Below, piece after piece: positions 47,113 to 60,946 of a stretch of 64,000 nt of DNA (position 1 is the first letter of the stretch; each line of letters begins with the position of its first letter). The translations under genes and the position numbers were made by a program. The stretch covers positions 11,019,106 through 11,083,105 of the forward strand of contig JALIRH010000026.1 of assembly GCA_023055505.1 (NCBI GenBank), in the 5' to 3' direction. The notes beneath the pieces were generated by a model. The model saw only the letters and a program-made list of their open reading frames with translations, was not told the DNA's origin and ran no database searches. Origin of the DNA: Callipepla californica brunnescens (taxonomy: Eukaryota > Chordata > Aves > Galliformes > Odontophoridae).

Positions 47113-48889
47113 GTGATCTTACCTATGAGACATCAGTCTGCATCATAAAAACATGGCAACATCTGGAGTGCTTGTTTTGCTGGATGTGTCTAGCTTTAGG
47201 AAAATGGAAGGATGTTACAGAGATTGAACTCAGTAAGAAAAATTTTCATTAACAATAATCCCTGAACAAATATTTGTATATGGGCACAAACTACTTGAAA
47301 CTCCATATAAATATTCCTTTTCATGAGACCTTTTCCTTTCCATATTGCCTTTGAAGTTTATTCATAAGTTTAGAACTGTGTTCCCTATGAACCAACTGGG
47401 GGCAAATACTGATTTCCTAATATTACTTTGAATGAAACTGATACATCATGGTTCTTTTGCAATAAGAATTTTCCTAAGGTATTTCATTAGTTCCAAATGG
47501 GCTAAAAGCCAAAAATTGTGTGTGCACAAACAGCCCAATCAACTATTCAAATATGTCAGATATTCACTATGCTTTAGCTTGAAAAAACAACAACTGTGTG
47601 GGCTGTTTCTCAGAAATAATGTAGATTTATATAGCGCTTTTGTTTTCCCTATGTTGGTTCACATTCTATAATGAATCTCTGCTCTAGGTTATCAGCCTTT
47701 AATTGCCTCTTGGGAAAGCTTTTTCTGTTTGTTGCATATGCTTTGGTTACTTTAGAGAAAGGAAAGAGTTTTAACTTTCCTACCACTAGAAGGTTGCTGG
47801 TTCTGACCTTGGTTTTCTTAGCTATCTTTCCTTTCCTATATTAACTTCCATATTCCCATCTTGTCACAATCTCTTTGGTCCTTGGCAGTGGCAATATCTT
47901 TTCTTTCAGGCATGTTGACCTCTCCTATTCCCTTTGAAGCACTTACGATCATATCCAAGAGCTGCATTCCAGCTGTGGCGCCTTCTGAGGTACTGAATAT
48001 ATTAAGATAAAAAGAAATAAGCTGAGCCATATTAATAAGAAGCTTAAATGTTTATGCAGGCATAAGCTTTGAGAAATTAGATACCCAAAAATAAGACTTT
48101 ACCAGGAATGATTAAGTAGATAAAGTGGAAGCCCAAAGAATGATGCTCTTTTTTCCGGTGCATTCTGGTCCAGCCAGTGGTCATTTAACATTTAATACTT
48201 TTGCTGTGTAAGTGAAGAGCATTTGAAGGACATTTTTTTTCATGGAGCAGAGCATGTATGGGTAACTTTTTGTACAATCTTAACAACAATGGGAGCTTTC
48301 TTATTATTTTTATTTTTTTCTTTTTTCTGTTTGGGTGTTACAGAAGACTGTACTCTATTTAGAATCATACCTGACTGTGAAATCAATATAGATAGGAGTC
48401 AGGAGACAAAGGAAGAGTGAAAATGAAAGTGTAGTGTACTAAGATGGCAAATCCAGTCTTGGCTTATTTGTACAGGCTCAAGTATGTCTTTGTTAAATGA
48501 TATCAAGGATTAAACTCCTAGACAATCATTTTGCTCACTGGAATGTGTTTGGAGGGGATAACTTTGCTCTGATGTATTTCAGAGCCAAATACATGGTCAG
48601 TCCTTCCATACGTGTCTCCAAATATGCATAATGAAGACTCTGGCTAACGTGGAAGAAATGCTTTTTGCCCACTATAGTGGCAGACAAAGTTTTTGCTGTT
48701 GTACAAAATGTTATTTTGTGGATCTGTTATAGAATGAAAGGAACTTGCAAACATCGTCTGTGTATATGTGAGCATGTTCAAGTGCCTCAGTGAACTGAAA
48801 ACTTTCAATATTTCTAAAGCAATTTGAATGATTTTCAAATGGAAGTTTCTGTACTTAAAATCGTCTCTTTTGTATTCTGACCCTACCAG

Positions 48890-48936
48890 AAGTGAACAAA
48901 ATCAGAAATGGAGAATCCTCTGGAATTAATTTAGAG
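48890..48936 (+). CDS. Weak exon candidate, phase 1-0
   Basis: An excellent acceptor (cttttgtattctgaccctaccag) is followed by 47 bases reading VNKIRNGESSGINLE in phase 1, ending at TTAGAG|gtgata. The two other frames contain stops. It would join in phase to 49481. Short, so chance is likely. Confidence 0.2.
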
Positions 48937-49480
48937 GTGATAGGCTTATTAATGAGACATGCCAAAGTTGTATTCCAGCTCTGTTTGATTTGAGAAAGGA
49001 TGATTTCCAGTCTTGTTTTTTTGGGCATCGTATCTGTTTATAGGTACCCAACAAGTTTTTATTCTTCCCAGAACATATTTTCAGGAAGGTCAGCTAGATG
49101 GTTGTTAGGAATACTTCCTTTCATAAGAAGGGTCATAAAATATACAAGCAAGGGGAGACATTCATGTAGTGTATAGGCCAGTGTGTGCCAATGTATGTTT
49201 TAACTTCAGGTAGATCTCATCTCAGGGATGCAAACAATGTGAATGGCCTGAACATTTACATTAATTTTCACATAAATGGAGCATGAGAAAACAGATGATG
49301 GAAATAAGCAGACAGTATGAAACTTAACAAGAAGTAGGTTTGAATATTGCAAAACAAGTTTGTATGCTTTTTGTCTGAGATTTTCAATTCTGTTTTGACC
49401 ACAAAGGATTTTGTGCTATGCAAGAATGAAGACCTTAGACTTCAGATATTGCCTTCTTTATTTCATTAATGTTAATACAG

Positions 49481-49600
49481 GAAATCAAAAAAGATCACAA
49501 AAACACTATGTCTCATTATCAGGATGTTTCTTTTGATTCTGAACATGCCAGCAAAGAATGCTTGATCCAGCAACATCAAAAGATGAAGCCATTTGTGCTT
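49481..49600 (+). CDS. Weak exon candidate with uncertain 3' end
   Basis: The acceptor region is ttctttatttcattaatgtt followed by aatacag. Phase 0 reads EIKKDHKNTMSHYQD, VSFDSEHASKECLIQQHQ, KMKPFVL. The frame stays open to 49825, but after about 49610 it runs through a T-rich tract that itself looks like an acceptor, so the exon would end before that. No strong donor is visible; the end given is approximate. Confidence 0.2.
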
Positions 49601-49825
49601 AGTTGGTTTGCCTTAGATTTTTTTTTTCTTCTAGACAGAAGGTTTAGCTTTTTCTCCTTAACTCCAAAGCATGTGACTGCAAGTGTACATCTCTTATTGC
49701 ATCTGTATTTTATGGGAATATCTTACTCAAGGCACAACAGATGGACTCATTTTAGGCAAGATTCAGCATCTTCAAATGTGATACTACTATTATGTAGATA
49801 CATAGGGCTATACTTTTATTACTGA

Positions 49826-50909
49826 AAGGGAAGGTCTGTTGATTTTAGTGCTTCTATACTAGAAAAAATACCTAACAGTAGATAGCAATAGCTGTCTTTT
49901 TTTTTTTTTTTTAATAAAAAAATAACCACATGAGAAATAGTTGCAGAATCAATTATTGACTATTTTTGTTTAGCTACTGTACTACAAATTTTATCCAAAT
50001 GACCATACAGGTCACTTAAAATTGTGTTGATGATTCTGGCTGTGTAGAAGTTGTCAAAAAATCCCTGTTGGGTTTCAGTCAATACGCGCTTCACTGCATT
50101 AAAACATAGAAGAAAATATTGTAACCAACACATTTAAATCATAGTAAGGCCTATGTTTTACTTCAGACTAGAAACCAGCAACTGTGTTTCAAATTTGAGT
50201 TAAAACAACCTTGATTTTACTGTAAATAAAACATTAGTCTTCTGCACATATGTCACAACAAACCTGGGAAATTCCACTGTACACATATTGTTGATAGACT
50301 GCAGTGAATTTGTCTTAGAAATGAACTGATACAGTTTAGTAACGTCAACTGCTGACACTGTATTGAAGGATGTGCTACAGACTATGGCATATAAACAGGC
50401 AGCAGTATTACTGAAAAAGATATTTTATAATACTATATAAATATTGGAAAGAGTTGAATTTTTGTTTGCATGATTTTGGCTATTGCTAAGCTTAAAACAT
50501 TTCTGACAGCCTTACTGTATCTGACCTCAAGTCAGTGACAGCGAACAGTACAGGGAGACACCTGATAGCCAGTTAAACATGATGAAGTGTTGTTTTGCAT
50601 ATTTTGCCAGTTTGGAAGATATATGTTTCACCTCTTGAAAGTTTTCCCATAATATTCCACATTTGATGACAAATCCAAGGTGACAGTTGGAAGGCTCTTT
50701 CTATTGTTTCATGCTTTCCTGTGTGTTTGGAGTTGTAATGAATTCCAGAAAACCAAGAGAATTTCCATCGTGTACAATATCCCAATGTGGATCTGTACTC
50801 AACCAGAAATGCAATAATGGAATAGTCTGTGGAACTGAAGAGCATGGGGGATTCATAATAGGATATGGACCCTCTTGTTCACCTTTTCAAATCTAGAGCA
50901 GGTGAGCAG
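49826..50909. other. No recognisable gene
   Basis: AT-rich with a poly-T run at 49896-49912. A + strand frame at 50687-50896 with several cysteines has a poor acceptor and no donor before its stop. Confidence 0.45.
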
Positions 50910-51401
50910 CTAATAGATTTTCCTTTTCACTCCTGGGTGGCCTCTTTGAGAAGGTAGTTGCAATGAACAAACACCCAAGAGGGAGGGATGGAGGATCTGT
51001 GCAATCACAGGCACATGCTGTGTGCTCTTCTGTAGGTGGACCCTGGGGGTCACAGGTGGCTTTATAGGGCTTGGTACTACTCTACTGAACTCCAGAAATG
51101 GACGTTTAAGGAGGCAGCCAACCTTTTGTCGCCCATACAGTTCTTGCAGGGCTGGCACCAGATGCATACAAAGCAAACAGTGGAATGATTGCCAGCAGCT
51201 CCAGTGCATCTTACTAGCCCATGCCATGCCCCCAGAAACTCTAAGGGTGGTGCCAGGGTATATCAGAGGCAGATAGAGATGGGTACAGAGGGAGCAGTGC
51301 TTCCTTGGTGCTGTAGTTTCCACCTCTTTCTGGAAGCAGGACTTGTTAACTCTCCAGTGTTCTTTGTCCAAAATTCCCTTCTTCCACCTTCTCCTCTTCA
51401 T
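50910..51401 (-). other. Isolated 163-codon open frame in a GC-richer block
   Basis: The minus strand from 51401 to 50910 is open for 163 codons, starting MKRRRWKKGILDKEHW. It is the longest frame in the window outside the CR1 and lies in a ~500-base block clearly richer in GC than its surroundings. I see no domain, signal peptide or membrane segment, and cysteines and histidines are spread without a zinc-binding pattern. Overlapping + strand frames (51022-51276, 51189-51554) are also open, which argues that low stop density from base composition is the cause. It may be a fragment of an old element, an exon, or chance. Confidence 0.25.
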
Positions 51402-54400
51402 TTTTTGCTTTTCTTGTTAGTGCTTCCTGTGATGATCATCTGCTTTGCCTTTAGTATTTTTAAATGGTATTTAGAATTGAGGTGCCCCATTGGCTCTAGA
51501 ATAATGTTTATCCTGTCACATCGGAATTCAAGCTGTCTCCTGAGAAGAGAGTAGGCCAGTGCTTTTATATAACAATACTGAAGATCAAAATGTAGAATAT
51601 TCATTGATTCAGTTAATCAATAATATTACAAATGTGGGCCACAGTTTTTGCACATCACACATCTATTATTTTCTCAACTAAGAAATAACTGAAGATTTTC
51701 ACCCCAGGATGTGTATTTTGTCCCTTAAGGAGTGCATTTGCAGTCCTCCTATTCAGGCAGCAACAGAATAATGTTTTTCAGACTCTTTGTTCTTCCTTTT
51801 GTGCAAAATATTTACAAATACTGTGTGAATTAGTCTGAAATACTAATGCTTTTGTACATACTACAGTCTGAAAACTTAAATGAATTTGTCTGCACTGGGA
51901 ATTTGCAGCATGGGGATCGCTCCAGGGGGGCCAGTATAAAGAAAAGCTACTGAGTATCTTGCTAGGGACCTGAAAACAAGACATGGATTTGTTATGATTC
52001 TATGCTGCTACATTTCATTTGTCAGTAGAACATTTTTTCTTGTGTTCTGTGCTGATTTTTCAGTACTTTTCCGAAGCCAGCTCTGTTACAGAGAGTTTGG
52101 GAAGATACAATGTCACAGGGTAAAGCTAAATTAAAAACCCTAATATTTTAGTTCATGCCCTATTGGATCGTCTTAGATTATTTAGTGTTTCTGTGTGCAA
52201 TTGGATTAAGTTCATGTGATGAAGGAGCTTGGACAGCAAACTAGTTAGGACCTGATGTCTCGGCATTTTGCAGCTTATCCTTGATAAATTTTAATTAAAA
52301 TTTTTTGAGAGACATGTATGGAAGATGATAAAGTCTGTTCTGTAAAGAAATAACCTAAGCAAATGTTTGACTGAATGTCTATGCTGTCTTGTACAGTTGT
52401 GATTGTTACAAGTTGATCAGATCTCAACAAAATTTTAAGGTATAAGGAGTTAGCAGTTGTATTTTTTGATTATATATAGCGTTTTTCTTCCTTTTTTTTC
52501 TTTTCCTTTTTTTTTTTTTTTTTGAAATGTCTTGATAAGAAGCAATAAATGTAAGTCAGGGTCATAAAGTTCTTATATTCTGGCACTGTGTAGCAGTGTG
52601 AGAGCAAATTTGAAAGAAAGTGTTAAGCTTTAAAGGTCTGGAGTTTGATGGGCTGTTATCTTTTATCCTTCCAGCACAAATCTTTATGCTGACTTCTCCT
52701 GTATCCCTCCGTTCCCTAGGGGAACTTGGGTTCACTCACGTGTTGCTGGACAGCAGACAAAGAAGGTCTGTTCAACACGTGTAGAACAGATGCTCAGGGG
52801 AGGATGGGGGAATTTTCCAGTGCAGTTACTATAATATCCATTGCTGCTGTCTTGCTCCCTGCGTAAGCGCTGCTGGGATCTTTGGAGCTAGTCTTGGGGA
52901 TTTTCCCATCTTGGAGACGGGCCACCCAGAGAGCAACCCTTGCAGACTTTTGCATATCAAAAATACTGTGGAGGGTGTCACCTTCTTCCTCTCTGAGAGA
53001 GCACTCTGGGAGAAGGAATAATAAAATAGAAATGCTAAATGACTCAATTTTCAGAGATAGAGCTTAGATTACGTGGGAGCATGGGGTCAGGAGAAAATTC
53101 TTGCCACTCATGTCCATTATAGCAAGAGTAACAAAAGCAGGCATACCTCTTTGAACTCTATATTTGACAAGTTGTGGATAGCAGGAGGTGAGGAAGCACA
53201 CTTTCATCTGAGGTGAGTAGGTATATAACATCTTGTAAAATAGGCAGATAGAGCTAAAAATATTCAAGAAACAGTAGTCTCTTTTGGAAGCGGTTGACCC
53301 TGTGAAGTAGGGGCATGCATAGGCACTTTGTTTTATGTTGTGATGGTGGAAAAGCAACAGGTCTTAATGTTTTGTTTGGCAACTCTTACCTCTTCTCTTT
53401 AGAGGACTTTCCTGGCAGGGTGGTCAAACATAGGATGAATTGGGACAACAGCAAAAAAGACATGAGAAGAAATTACTCAGAGGCATAAGACATCAGCCAG
53501 CTGCACTGAATTCTTATTCTGTTGTTTTCAACAGCACGTGGGAGCTTAGCAAATAAGAACATGAGAGAGAATATGCTCTTTCTAATCAATGTGTAATGCT
53601 AGATTCCAACCCAGCCTAGCTAAAGCAGCAAATGCTTGTTATGCTACAGCTCACCAGAGGATCAGAAATGAATCAAAATGAAAATATAGTCCACTGCTAT
53701 ATATCACTGTTCCCTAGGCTCTGCAATGGCATCTGACCAATGGAGTAAGCAATCACACTTAAAAACCAGCCATGTGCTAGGCTGCTACAGAGCTGTGGTG
53801 ACTACTGAATGGCTTCATTGCAGCGCAGTGGGGTTCAGTTACTGCTTACATAAATCAAACTTCGGGACCCCTGATTAGAATGAGGATTTAGAGACTCATT
53901 AAGCATCTTTTCAGGTAGGGCAAATATTTCAAGTGGGAAAATGCTGGCAGCACAAAGTTCCCAGAACAGAGGTTTTTCCCCAAGTGCTAAAAGTAGCAAA
54001 AACTTATGCCTGCCCTTGACAGAAAACAAAAAACATCATTGTGACATGTAGCAACCTGCCGGAAACTTTGCCATCGAGCCTCGAAAATGGTCCAGGCTGC
54101 TTTTACTCTCTCTGAGAAAAGCTATGTGCAGCTGTATTTTTGTATGTCTTCAAATACACACAATAGGTTGATGAGTCTATTTTCTTCTCAAGAAATGATG
54201 GAATGATCTGCTCTGTAGTGTTTTTTAGCTCCCCTAGATCAACTGGGTTTGTGAATGTCCAGGGACTACCAAGATGTAGGCTAAGGCAGATGATGCATTG
54301 CCTTGAACATGTTAGTTGCAGGATGTGATTTTTGGTTAGCTGTTTGAAACTGGAAGAAAAGCATTCAGAGCACTTTTCAGGGGGGCAGTATCTTCCTAGG

Positions 54401-55556
54401 TGAAGCATATCTCAACTGGCTTGAAAACATTGCTTCTCTTTTTCTTTGTCAGTAGTCCTACCCTTTTACTCTAGGTTGCTATGTAATATTGACTAAGGGG
54501 TATAATTGCAGTATTCTCAGTAGTTATATCAGTTCCTCTTTGAGCTATCCCAGAAGATGACATTGGATAGTTGTTCCACTACCTCTGTTCTTATTTGCTG
54601 CCTTGTTACAAGTAGAGTTACTACAGCTGATGGCTTCTGCAAGTAGGTATGATCTGGCCATTTTTTTCCAACAGGCAGGAAGGGATATTTGTTGGGATAC
54701 ATTTTCAGGTGGGATATCATCCCTTGCATTGGATTATTATGGCAGCTTCCTCACTGACGTTCTGGAACACCAAAGTACCCTCAGTTCAGACTGATGGTTG
54801 GGATCAGAAATGCAGACAGAGCTGTGAGATCTCAGGTTAAAATTTTAGCTGTGGAAGTAACACAAATAACCTGCTAGTCATGTATTGTAAATAAGAGTGG
54901 AAACGTTTCAAGAAATATTGTGTTTTGTTTTTTCCTTCTTTATGTTTTAAAATGGTGAGGCTTAAAGCAGCAGAGTTGTACTGTGTTACAGTGTTGTGAT
55001 GAAAGTTCAAAATGTGAGCTCCCTGTACACAGACCTAGCGACTGAGCAACAAACCTGCTACGAACATTGTGTGTTTTTAATGACCTTGATAAATTTCGCT
55101 GATATCATGTAACATAGTTTATCAGTTTCTGTAATAAAGGAGTTAGTAATTAAAATATTTTTAAAAGCTTTCCGTAAAAATTTGCAAAAACAGAGCTGAT
55201 AACAAGTCAGAGAGAATGGCTCTAATGCTTGAGGCAAAGAAAACCAAGAGATCACACTGCAAAGAGAACTTATGATATAACAATCTCCACTAAGTTCAGT
55301 AATGGCGGGATAGTGGGGAACTCAAATTTTGTAGAATATAAACGTTCTTTATAGTGTGGAAATACGTACGTGTTTGAGTTGGAGAGTCTCTGGAACATAT
55401 TTTCATAAGATCAATAATATGGTCAAGTGGCTTTATTTTTATGATTTCCTGGGGCTATTGCTATTTTATAAAGATTAGTCCACTGGAAGTCCCAAGCTTC
55501 CTGTTTTGATTATTCACACTTTATACTGTGGCTTAGCCTAAACTATCCCTTTCCAG
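51402..55556. other. No recognisable gene or repeat (intron-like)
   Basis: AT-rich sequence with a T/C-rich tract at 52485-52523. Splice-like sites near 53210 do not enclose a usable frame. Confidence 0.5.
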
Positions 55557-55621
55557 TTTTAGAAGACATTCACTTTACTGTGGTGCTGCCTCCTTACATT
55601 ATTGCTCTATTAGGTATCATG
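55557..55621 (+). CDS. Candidate exon encoding a membrane-like segment, phase 1-0
   Basis: An acceptor aactatccctttccag and a consensus donor ATCATG|gtgagt bound 65 bases. Entered in phase 1, they read LEDIHFTVVLPPYIIALL then GIM. The second half is hydrophobic enough for the start of a transmembrane helix, with two prolines. Phase 0 joins the 59868 candidate to give ...LLGIM-VILYSVHW, extending the hydrophobic stretch across the junction. An alternative phase-2 entry is also open, so the frame is not unique. No family recognised. Confidence 0.33.
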
Positions 55622-58600
55622 GTGAGTTTAATTTTGCAGAACAATAACCTGCAAATACAGGATTTTTTTTTTTATTAGTCCGTCCTCCCATTTCAGCATG
55701 CATTCTGCTTTCTGTTTTTCTTTATTTATGTATCATTAACTTAATAGAGTCATGGTGTTTATTATTTGTCTCACCCATGTTCAAATTAAAAGCTAATTTA
55801 TATTAGCTTTTCTTAGATAGCCTGTCTTTGAGTCCTTAAATTGGCAAATAAAGTACTTGTCCAGTTGTTGCCAGATTAGCTGAACTTCAGCTCATTTGCT
55901 CAGTGCTTACAGTTCCTCTGTTTAAGCAGCTTGGTTGCAATTCTAGTATCAACTTAATGCTGTCCAGAATGGTCGTGCATTTAGATACCGTATAGATTTT
56001 GGTTAGAAGGGATCACTTGGGCCTTCTGACACATCAGCTGCCTTTCTGGGTATGATGCTTTCATTTCATATAACAGTGAAAATATGCAAGTCACACAGCT
56101 GGGGTTCATATAGAAGGATTCTGGATTGCCTATGTTTTTATGGGATGTTTTTTGAACTTCTTGTATGTGTAAGCCCTTCTCCCTTTTCCTGCACCCTGTG
56201 GTTGGATATTAATATATATTAAAATTTAGGAATTACTTTTAAAGTTATTTTTGAGTGTGATGTGAATACATATCCCTTGGAGGAGATTTGGTGTCCTCAT
56301 GCTTTTGGTATTACTGCTTTGTCTCTCTTACTGAGACAGGAAAAAAAAAATATAAAAGGGAGGGAAAAAAGTTCATTTGACCCTGAAATTCCAGATGCCT
56401 GAGATTAAAAGAAAGGGCTGGGTTATCCCATAATCTATGCTGGCACTATAGCTGCTAAGTAATTTAATGTGAATGCTGTGGAAATGATGATGTATGCCAT
56501 CAATTGCTGTGAACACAGCTGTGTTTCATCAATCTCTGTTTTCCATAATGAGTCTGAGAACTATCAATGGCTCTTACACATTTGATGTCAGCATTTGGGT
56601 AGGTCTGAAGTTTAATTATTTTATGGGCTTTTGTTGCAGTCATCTTAGGTCCTCCCATTTTTATTTTGTTTTTTGTTCAGTAGCAAGTGAGGCATCATTA
56701 TTTTAATAGCTAACAAAGAGAAATCTGAAATGAAAAAAATCTTTGTTCATGGGAACTGACGTAGAAAGCGACAACATCCCACTTTTAGACTGACTTTACT
56801 GTTCTGCCATTCATCAGATGACAGTTAAATCAGTTCCCTTTCTGGCTAACAATATAGCCCAAATCTGGGTTGCTTAAGCCATTGCACCCTTCCAAACTAA
56901 CATTTGCTTTACTGTGGATTACCGCTTCTGTATTTTTCCTTCTGTTTGTCTCTGTCTTCTTCTCTTTTCCTAATAAAGGTTTCTTTATGTCCATCTCTTT
57001 TTGCCTTGAAATCATATTCAGTTAAGATCCAGAAATACCTTTTTCTTCCTCAGTCAAAATTCTCTTAATCCTCACCTTGGACTGTGGAGGAGTGTTCCCT
57101 TGAGCTTTAGCTCAGAGATGGACAATGGTGGCAAGGCTTGAATGGTTTTGTGTTGAGCTGATGGAAAATTCCAGATGGCATGGTTCTGGACTCATTATAT
57201 TGTGTATTTTGAAGTCACCGGGCTGAGGTCAGTTTTGAGTTACTGTGACTTAAATCAGTAGTGTTGGCTGTGATATGGGGCAAAATCCTCAATCCAAAAT
57301 GCTGCAAGAGTGGATTCTGTAATACGCTTTTCTCATATTACTGTTTTTGTGTAGGAGTTTCTGCCAGGCTGTTCTATGGATTCAATATACCACAAAATAT
57401 GCTAGCAGAACTTGGCTGTAATCTGTATCAGACAACAATTCATCTTTGCTGCGTGATTTAAAGTATTTTATATACTTGTATATATCGCCTTATAGGCTAG
57501 CTCTGTTTATCAGCTTCTCACACATTTGGGAATAAAGCTGTCATAGCTTACCATAACTGCTTGGCATTGTGTGTTGTGAATATAACAGAACTTCAACTCA
57601 AATCAAACTTATCAGAGGGAAAAGTGAGTGTCTTCTTTTACACTTTGTCATATTTTGGCTTCATGTTAAACTGCATAAGCAATATGGAATCTCCACATAT
57701 AAGATAAAATTTGCAAAATATGGACATAAATTTGTTCTTGGTTTAATATTAAGGATCCCTATCTGGAATTGTTTTTTCAGGGATTAGAAATGTAATCCTC
57801 AGTTCATATTTAGTTATTTTTAATGGAGTACAAGTACATCTCTGCTTTCAAAGTGCGTTTTAGTATCAATTCTGCTGTAGAAGTGACAATTTCTGCCTCT
57901 GTTTCTTTTTTTTTTCTTTGTTTCTTTTTTTTTTTTTTTGGACCCCTTCTTTAATTCTTCATGAAGTACTTAGTTTTGTCTACTACTTAAGGGATGATCG
58001 CTGGTCATTTATATATACATTAGACTGGGTATTAGTCTGTATTGTTTGGTATACCCTGGTGCAAACCTAATGAGTTGTGCTGTAGCATGATACAGTGTGT
58101 ACAAATACAATCCAGTTTTGAATCTAGTCAGGAATTATCTAAGTAAGCGTCATAATGTGGGTGACTTTGAAAGCACGTCAAGTCATGTCAGCACATTGGT
58201 GAAATGTATAGGAAGAGAGATGAGTATTTTCAGTAATATCAGATTTTATGGCATAAATTATAGACTTAAAAAAAGGCAATAAACGTTATTTGCCATAGTA
58301 CGTTTTTGTTTTAATACCTATTAGTATTTTTTAGTATTGTTGGGCTAAAGTCCAAACACTAGGTATAATTTTACCAAGCTCTTTGTAAATATGTGACTCA
58401 AAAATTATTACTTCTGCTTGTCTTCTGCTATGGTATAGATACATGTCTCCCTAAGTAAGCCCAGAAAGAGACACAGAAATCTCTATGATATACTTGGATT
58501 TGATTTGCAAGGAAAAGCAAGTTATTAAAAGAAACAGAAGAAAAATGAAAGAAAACCAATGCCTTTATTGAACAGAGTAGTGGAGGAAAGAGAACGTTGA

Positions 58601-59867
58601 TTTAATCTATTGATTTGCTGTGAAATAAAAGAGCAGATGTTTTCTGTTAGGCCCCTGGATAAAACTCAGTAGGTGCCACTAATACTTACGGACTGGTGAC
58701 TTCTGGAAAGATTTTGAAAATTGATTTCTGTTCTATTGTTACCAAATGGATATGGCAAGTTATGCTGCTCTAAGTGCCTCACTTCAGAGTACTTTAATAC
58801 TGAAACAATATATCATTTTCTGAACTGGTACAAAAGCAAGAAATGTTTTCCCAACAGTTTTCAGCTCCAAAGGCATGTCAGCCATTAAGAATTTAAGACT
58901 TACAGGAGACAGCGGAAAACACAAAGCTCCCTTGTTGTAGATCCACATCTTTTTGGATGCATAGAAAAAGGAAGTCTTATCATCATATTTGCCTTATTTC
59001 TATTTCTCAGTCATCTCTTTGAATGTCTGCATCAATAATTACCTACAGAGGTTCTCAGGGAGAATGTTATCGAACTGTGGAGGTGTTGGAAGCAAGTAAT
59101 TTCAACATTAACCTAGTTTATCCAACTAATTCTTGTTTGACAGATCCAAATGTTAAACAGATTACCACTTAATTGGAAGTTCAAAGGCTTCCCCAGAAGG
59201 TTCAGAATGCTCTGTGATTGGGAAAAAGAAAAAATTTCTTCTTTGCCTTCTTGGAAACCACTCTAAGCAGTTTAATTTTGGAATTCAAACTGTCTTTCAT
59301 TGCTTTCTGGGAGGCCTAAGCAAAGTTTGCTGTGGTCATTGCAGAGGGTTCTGGGTACCTTGTCAGCTTCCAGGCAAGGAGAGCGGAGAGTCCATGCAGA
59401 ATGCTCTGTGAATGCAATCCATGTACATGACATGCATGTCTTATGAGTCCACATGCACTTGCTTATATATAGATATTTGACATTTTGCCACTGAATTCTT
59501 GCTTTAAATGTAAAAATCACCTCAGATACTACACTGCTAGGCAGATCCTTTCTGTTAGGTAACTGGAGACTTTTCTTCAGAATTCTCTTACTAGGAAGAC
59601 TACAGGACCTTTGGATGATTTTTGGTGTGTTGCTTTTAGGTATTTAAGTACATGCATATGTGCACACACACCATGGTCATTGCCTTCTCTTCCTGATGTC
59701 CCTACGCATTATGAGAGGTGCAATTGACTGGATAGGGGAAGTATTTATGATAACAGAAATACAGATTTGGAATATATGTTTTCTTGATTTCTTAGTCTGC
59801 TCTTTGCGTTTGTTTAGCTTTCCAGAGGCCTTTTAATTCTTATTTTTTATTTCCTTCTTAGTAGCAG
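55622..59867. other. No recognisable gene or repeat (intron-like)
   Basis: AT-rich, with T-runs near 57908-57940. ORFs such as 57261-57461 and 57569-57787 lack donors. Confidence 0.5.
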
Positions 59868-60005
59868 GTTATTTTATACAGTGTGCACTGGCCTAAAAGA
59901 ATAGATATTTCAGCTTTTGGTACCATACCTATAGTTCTTCTGGCAACTCTGGAGCTCATAAGAACTGGGCTGCAGTACACAGCACTTGGATTCTACTCTG
60001 GGCAG
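59868..60005 (+). CDS. Candidate exon with membrane-like segment, 46 codons, phase 0-0
   Basis: The acceptor is tttatttccttcttagtagcag (tandem AGs in the same frame). The frame reads VILYSVHWPKRIDISAFG, then TIPIVLLATLELIRTGLQ and YTALGFYSGQ, ending at GGGCAG|gtactt. An alternative donor CAG|gtgaaa after 60032 adds VLYLWEKYQ and keeps phase 0. Together with 55557-55621 it would give two hydrophobic segments separated by a short basic loop (HWPKR), as in a multi-pass membrane protein. The frame is unique in the region; family not recognised. Confidence 0.35.
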
Positions 60006-60946
60006 GTACTTTACTTATGGGAGAAATATCAGGTGAAAACCTGGGTGTGAGGCTCTTGATGGGAGAAGTCCCTGGCTTAAAATAACTTACTTTTTAGGCT
60101 TGATTAAAGCAGTTAAGAACTGGGGGAAAGAATGTGGCATAACAGTGATATGATGTTTTAGGCGTGAGCAAGTCAATGTTATTTATAAAACCATAGTTTA
60201 TGAAACATCAAGAACATTGCTTGCTTCTTAAAACGATTCTCAAATACAAACCAGGAACAGTGTGGTAATCAATTCAGATTTGCACTGAAGTAAGATACAT
60301 TGAAATGCAAGTTATTTTTTCAAGATTTTTTTACTTTCAAAGAATTTTCAATGTCTAATTGTGATAGTTTCCATGAAGAGTAGTTGGCTCAAAGCTGTTA
60401 AGATTCAAATCTTTTAAGAGGTTTTCCTGAGTGCAAAAAGTCAATTAGTATAAAACAGTCCACTCCATTCTGCTTGAGAATGCTGCTGGACGTTTAACTA
60501 CCACATGATCAGCTATTCTTGGACAAATATCTGTAGATTTCTATAGATTCTAATCATGGTCTTTTGTCAATTTTACATGTAATCCCATGCTCAAATGGAA
60601 GCCATTCAGTTGGCCTGGTTAAGTCACTGAAAGTTAGCAAATGGTGAACAAATTATTCATGTGCTCAATTTGATACAAAATAAACATAAATATTTAAGGC
60701 TAGAAATGGTTAAAATAATCTAGTTGGGCTCCTCATACGGTTCAGGTGTGATTTCTGTAGTTTGTCAGGAGCTACCTGAGACACTGTGTACTTATAAAGA
60801 GTTTCCAGTCTTGAAATAAAAGCTTCAAGTGATAGAGTCAGTTATAGCATTATGTTGGCTGATTGAATGGCTAATATTCCATCAGTAAGGAAAAATAATC
60901 TGCTGCTGGATCGTATTTCAGTAGCCTTTATCAGTTTCCTTCTCAG

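Noticed and set aside
50687..50896. Cysteine-containing + strand frame (KPREFPSCTISQCGSV...)
   Set aside because: Poor acceptor, no donor before the stop, no recognisable domain.
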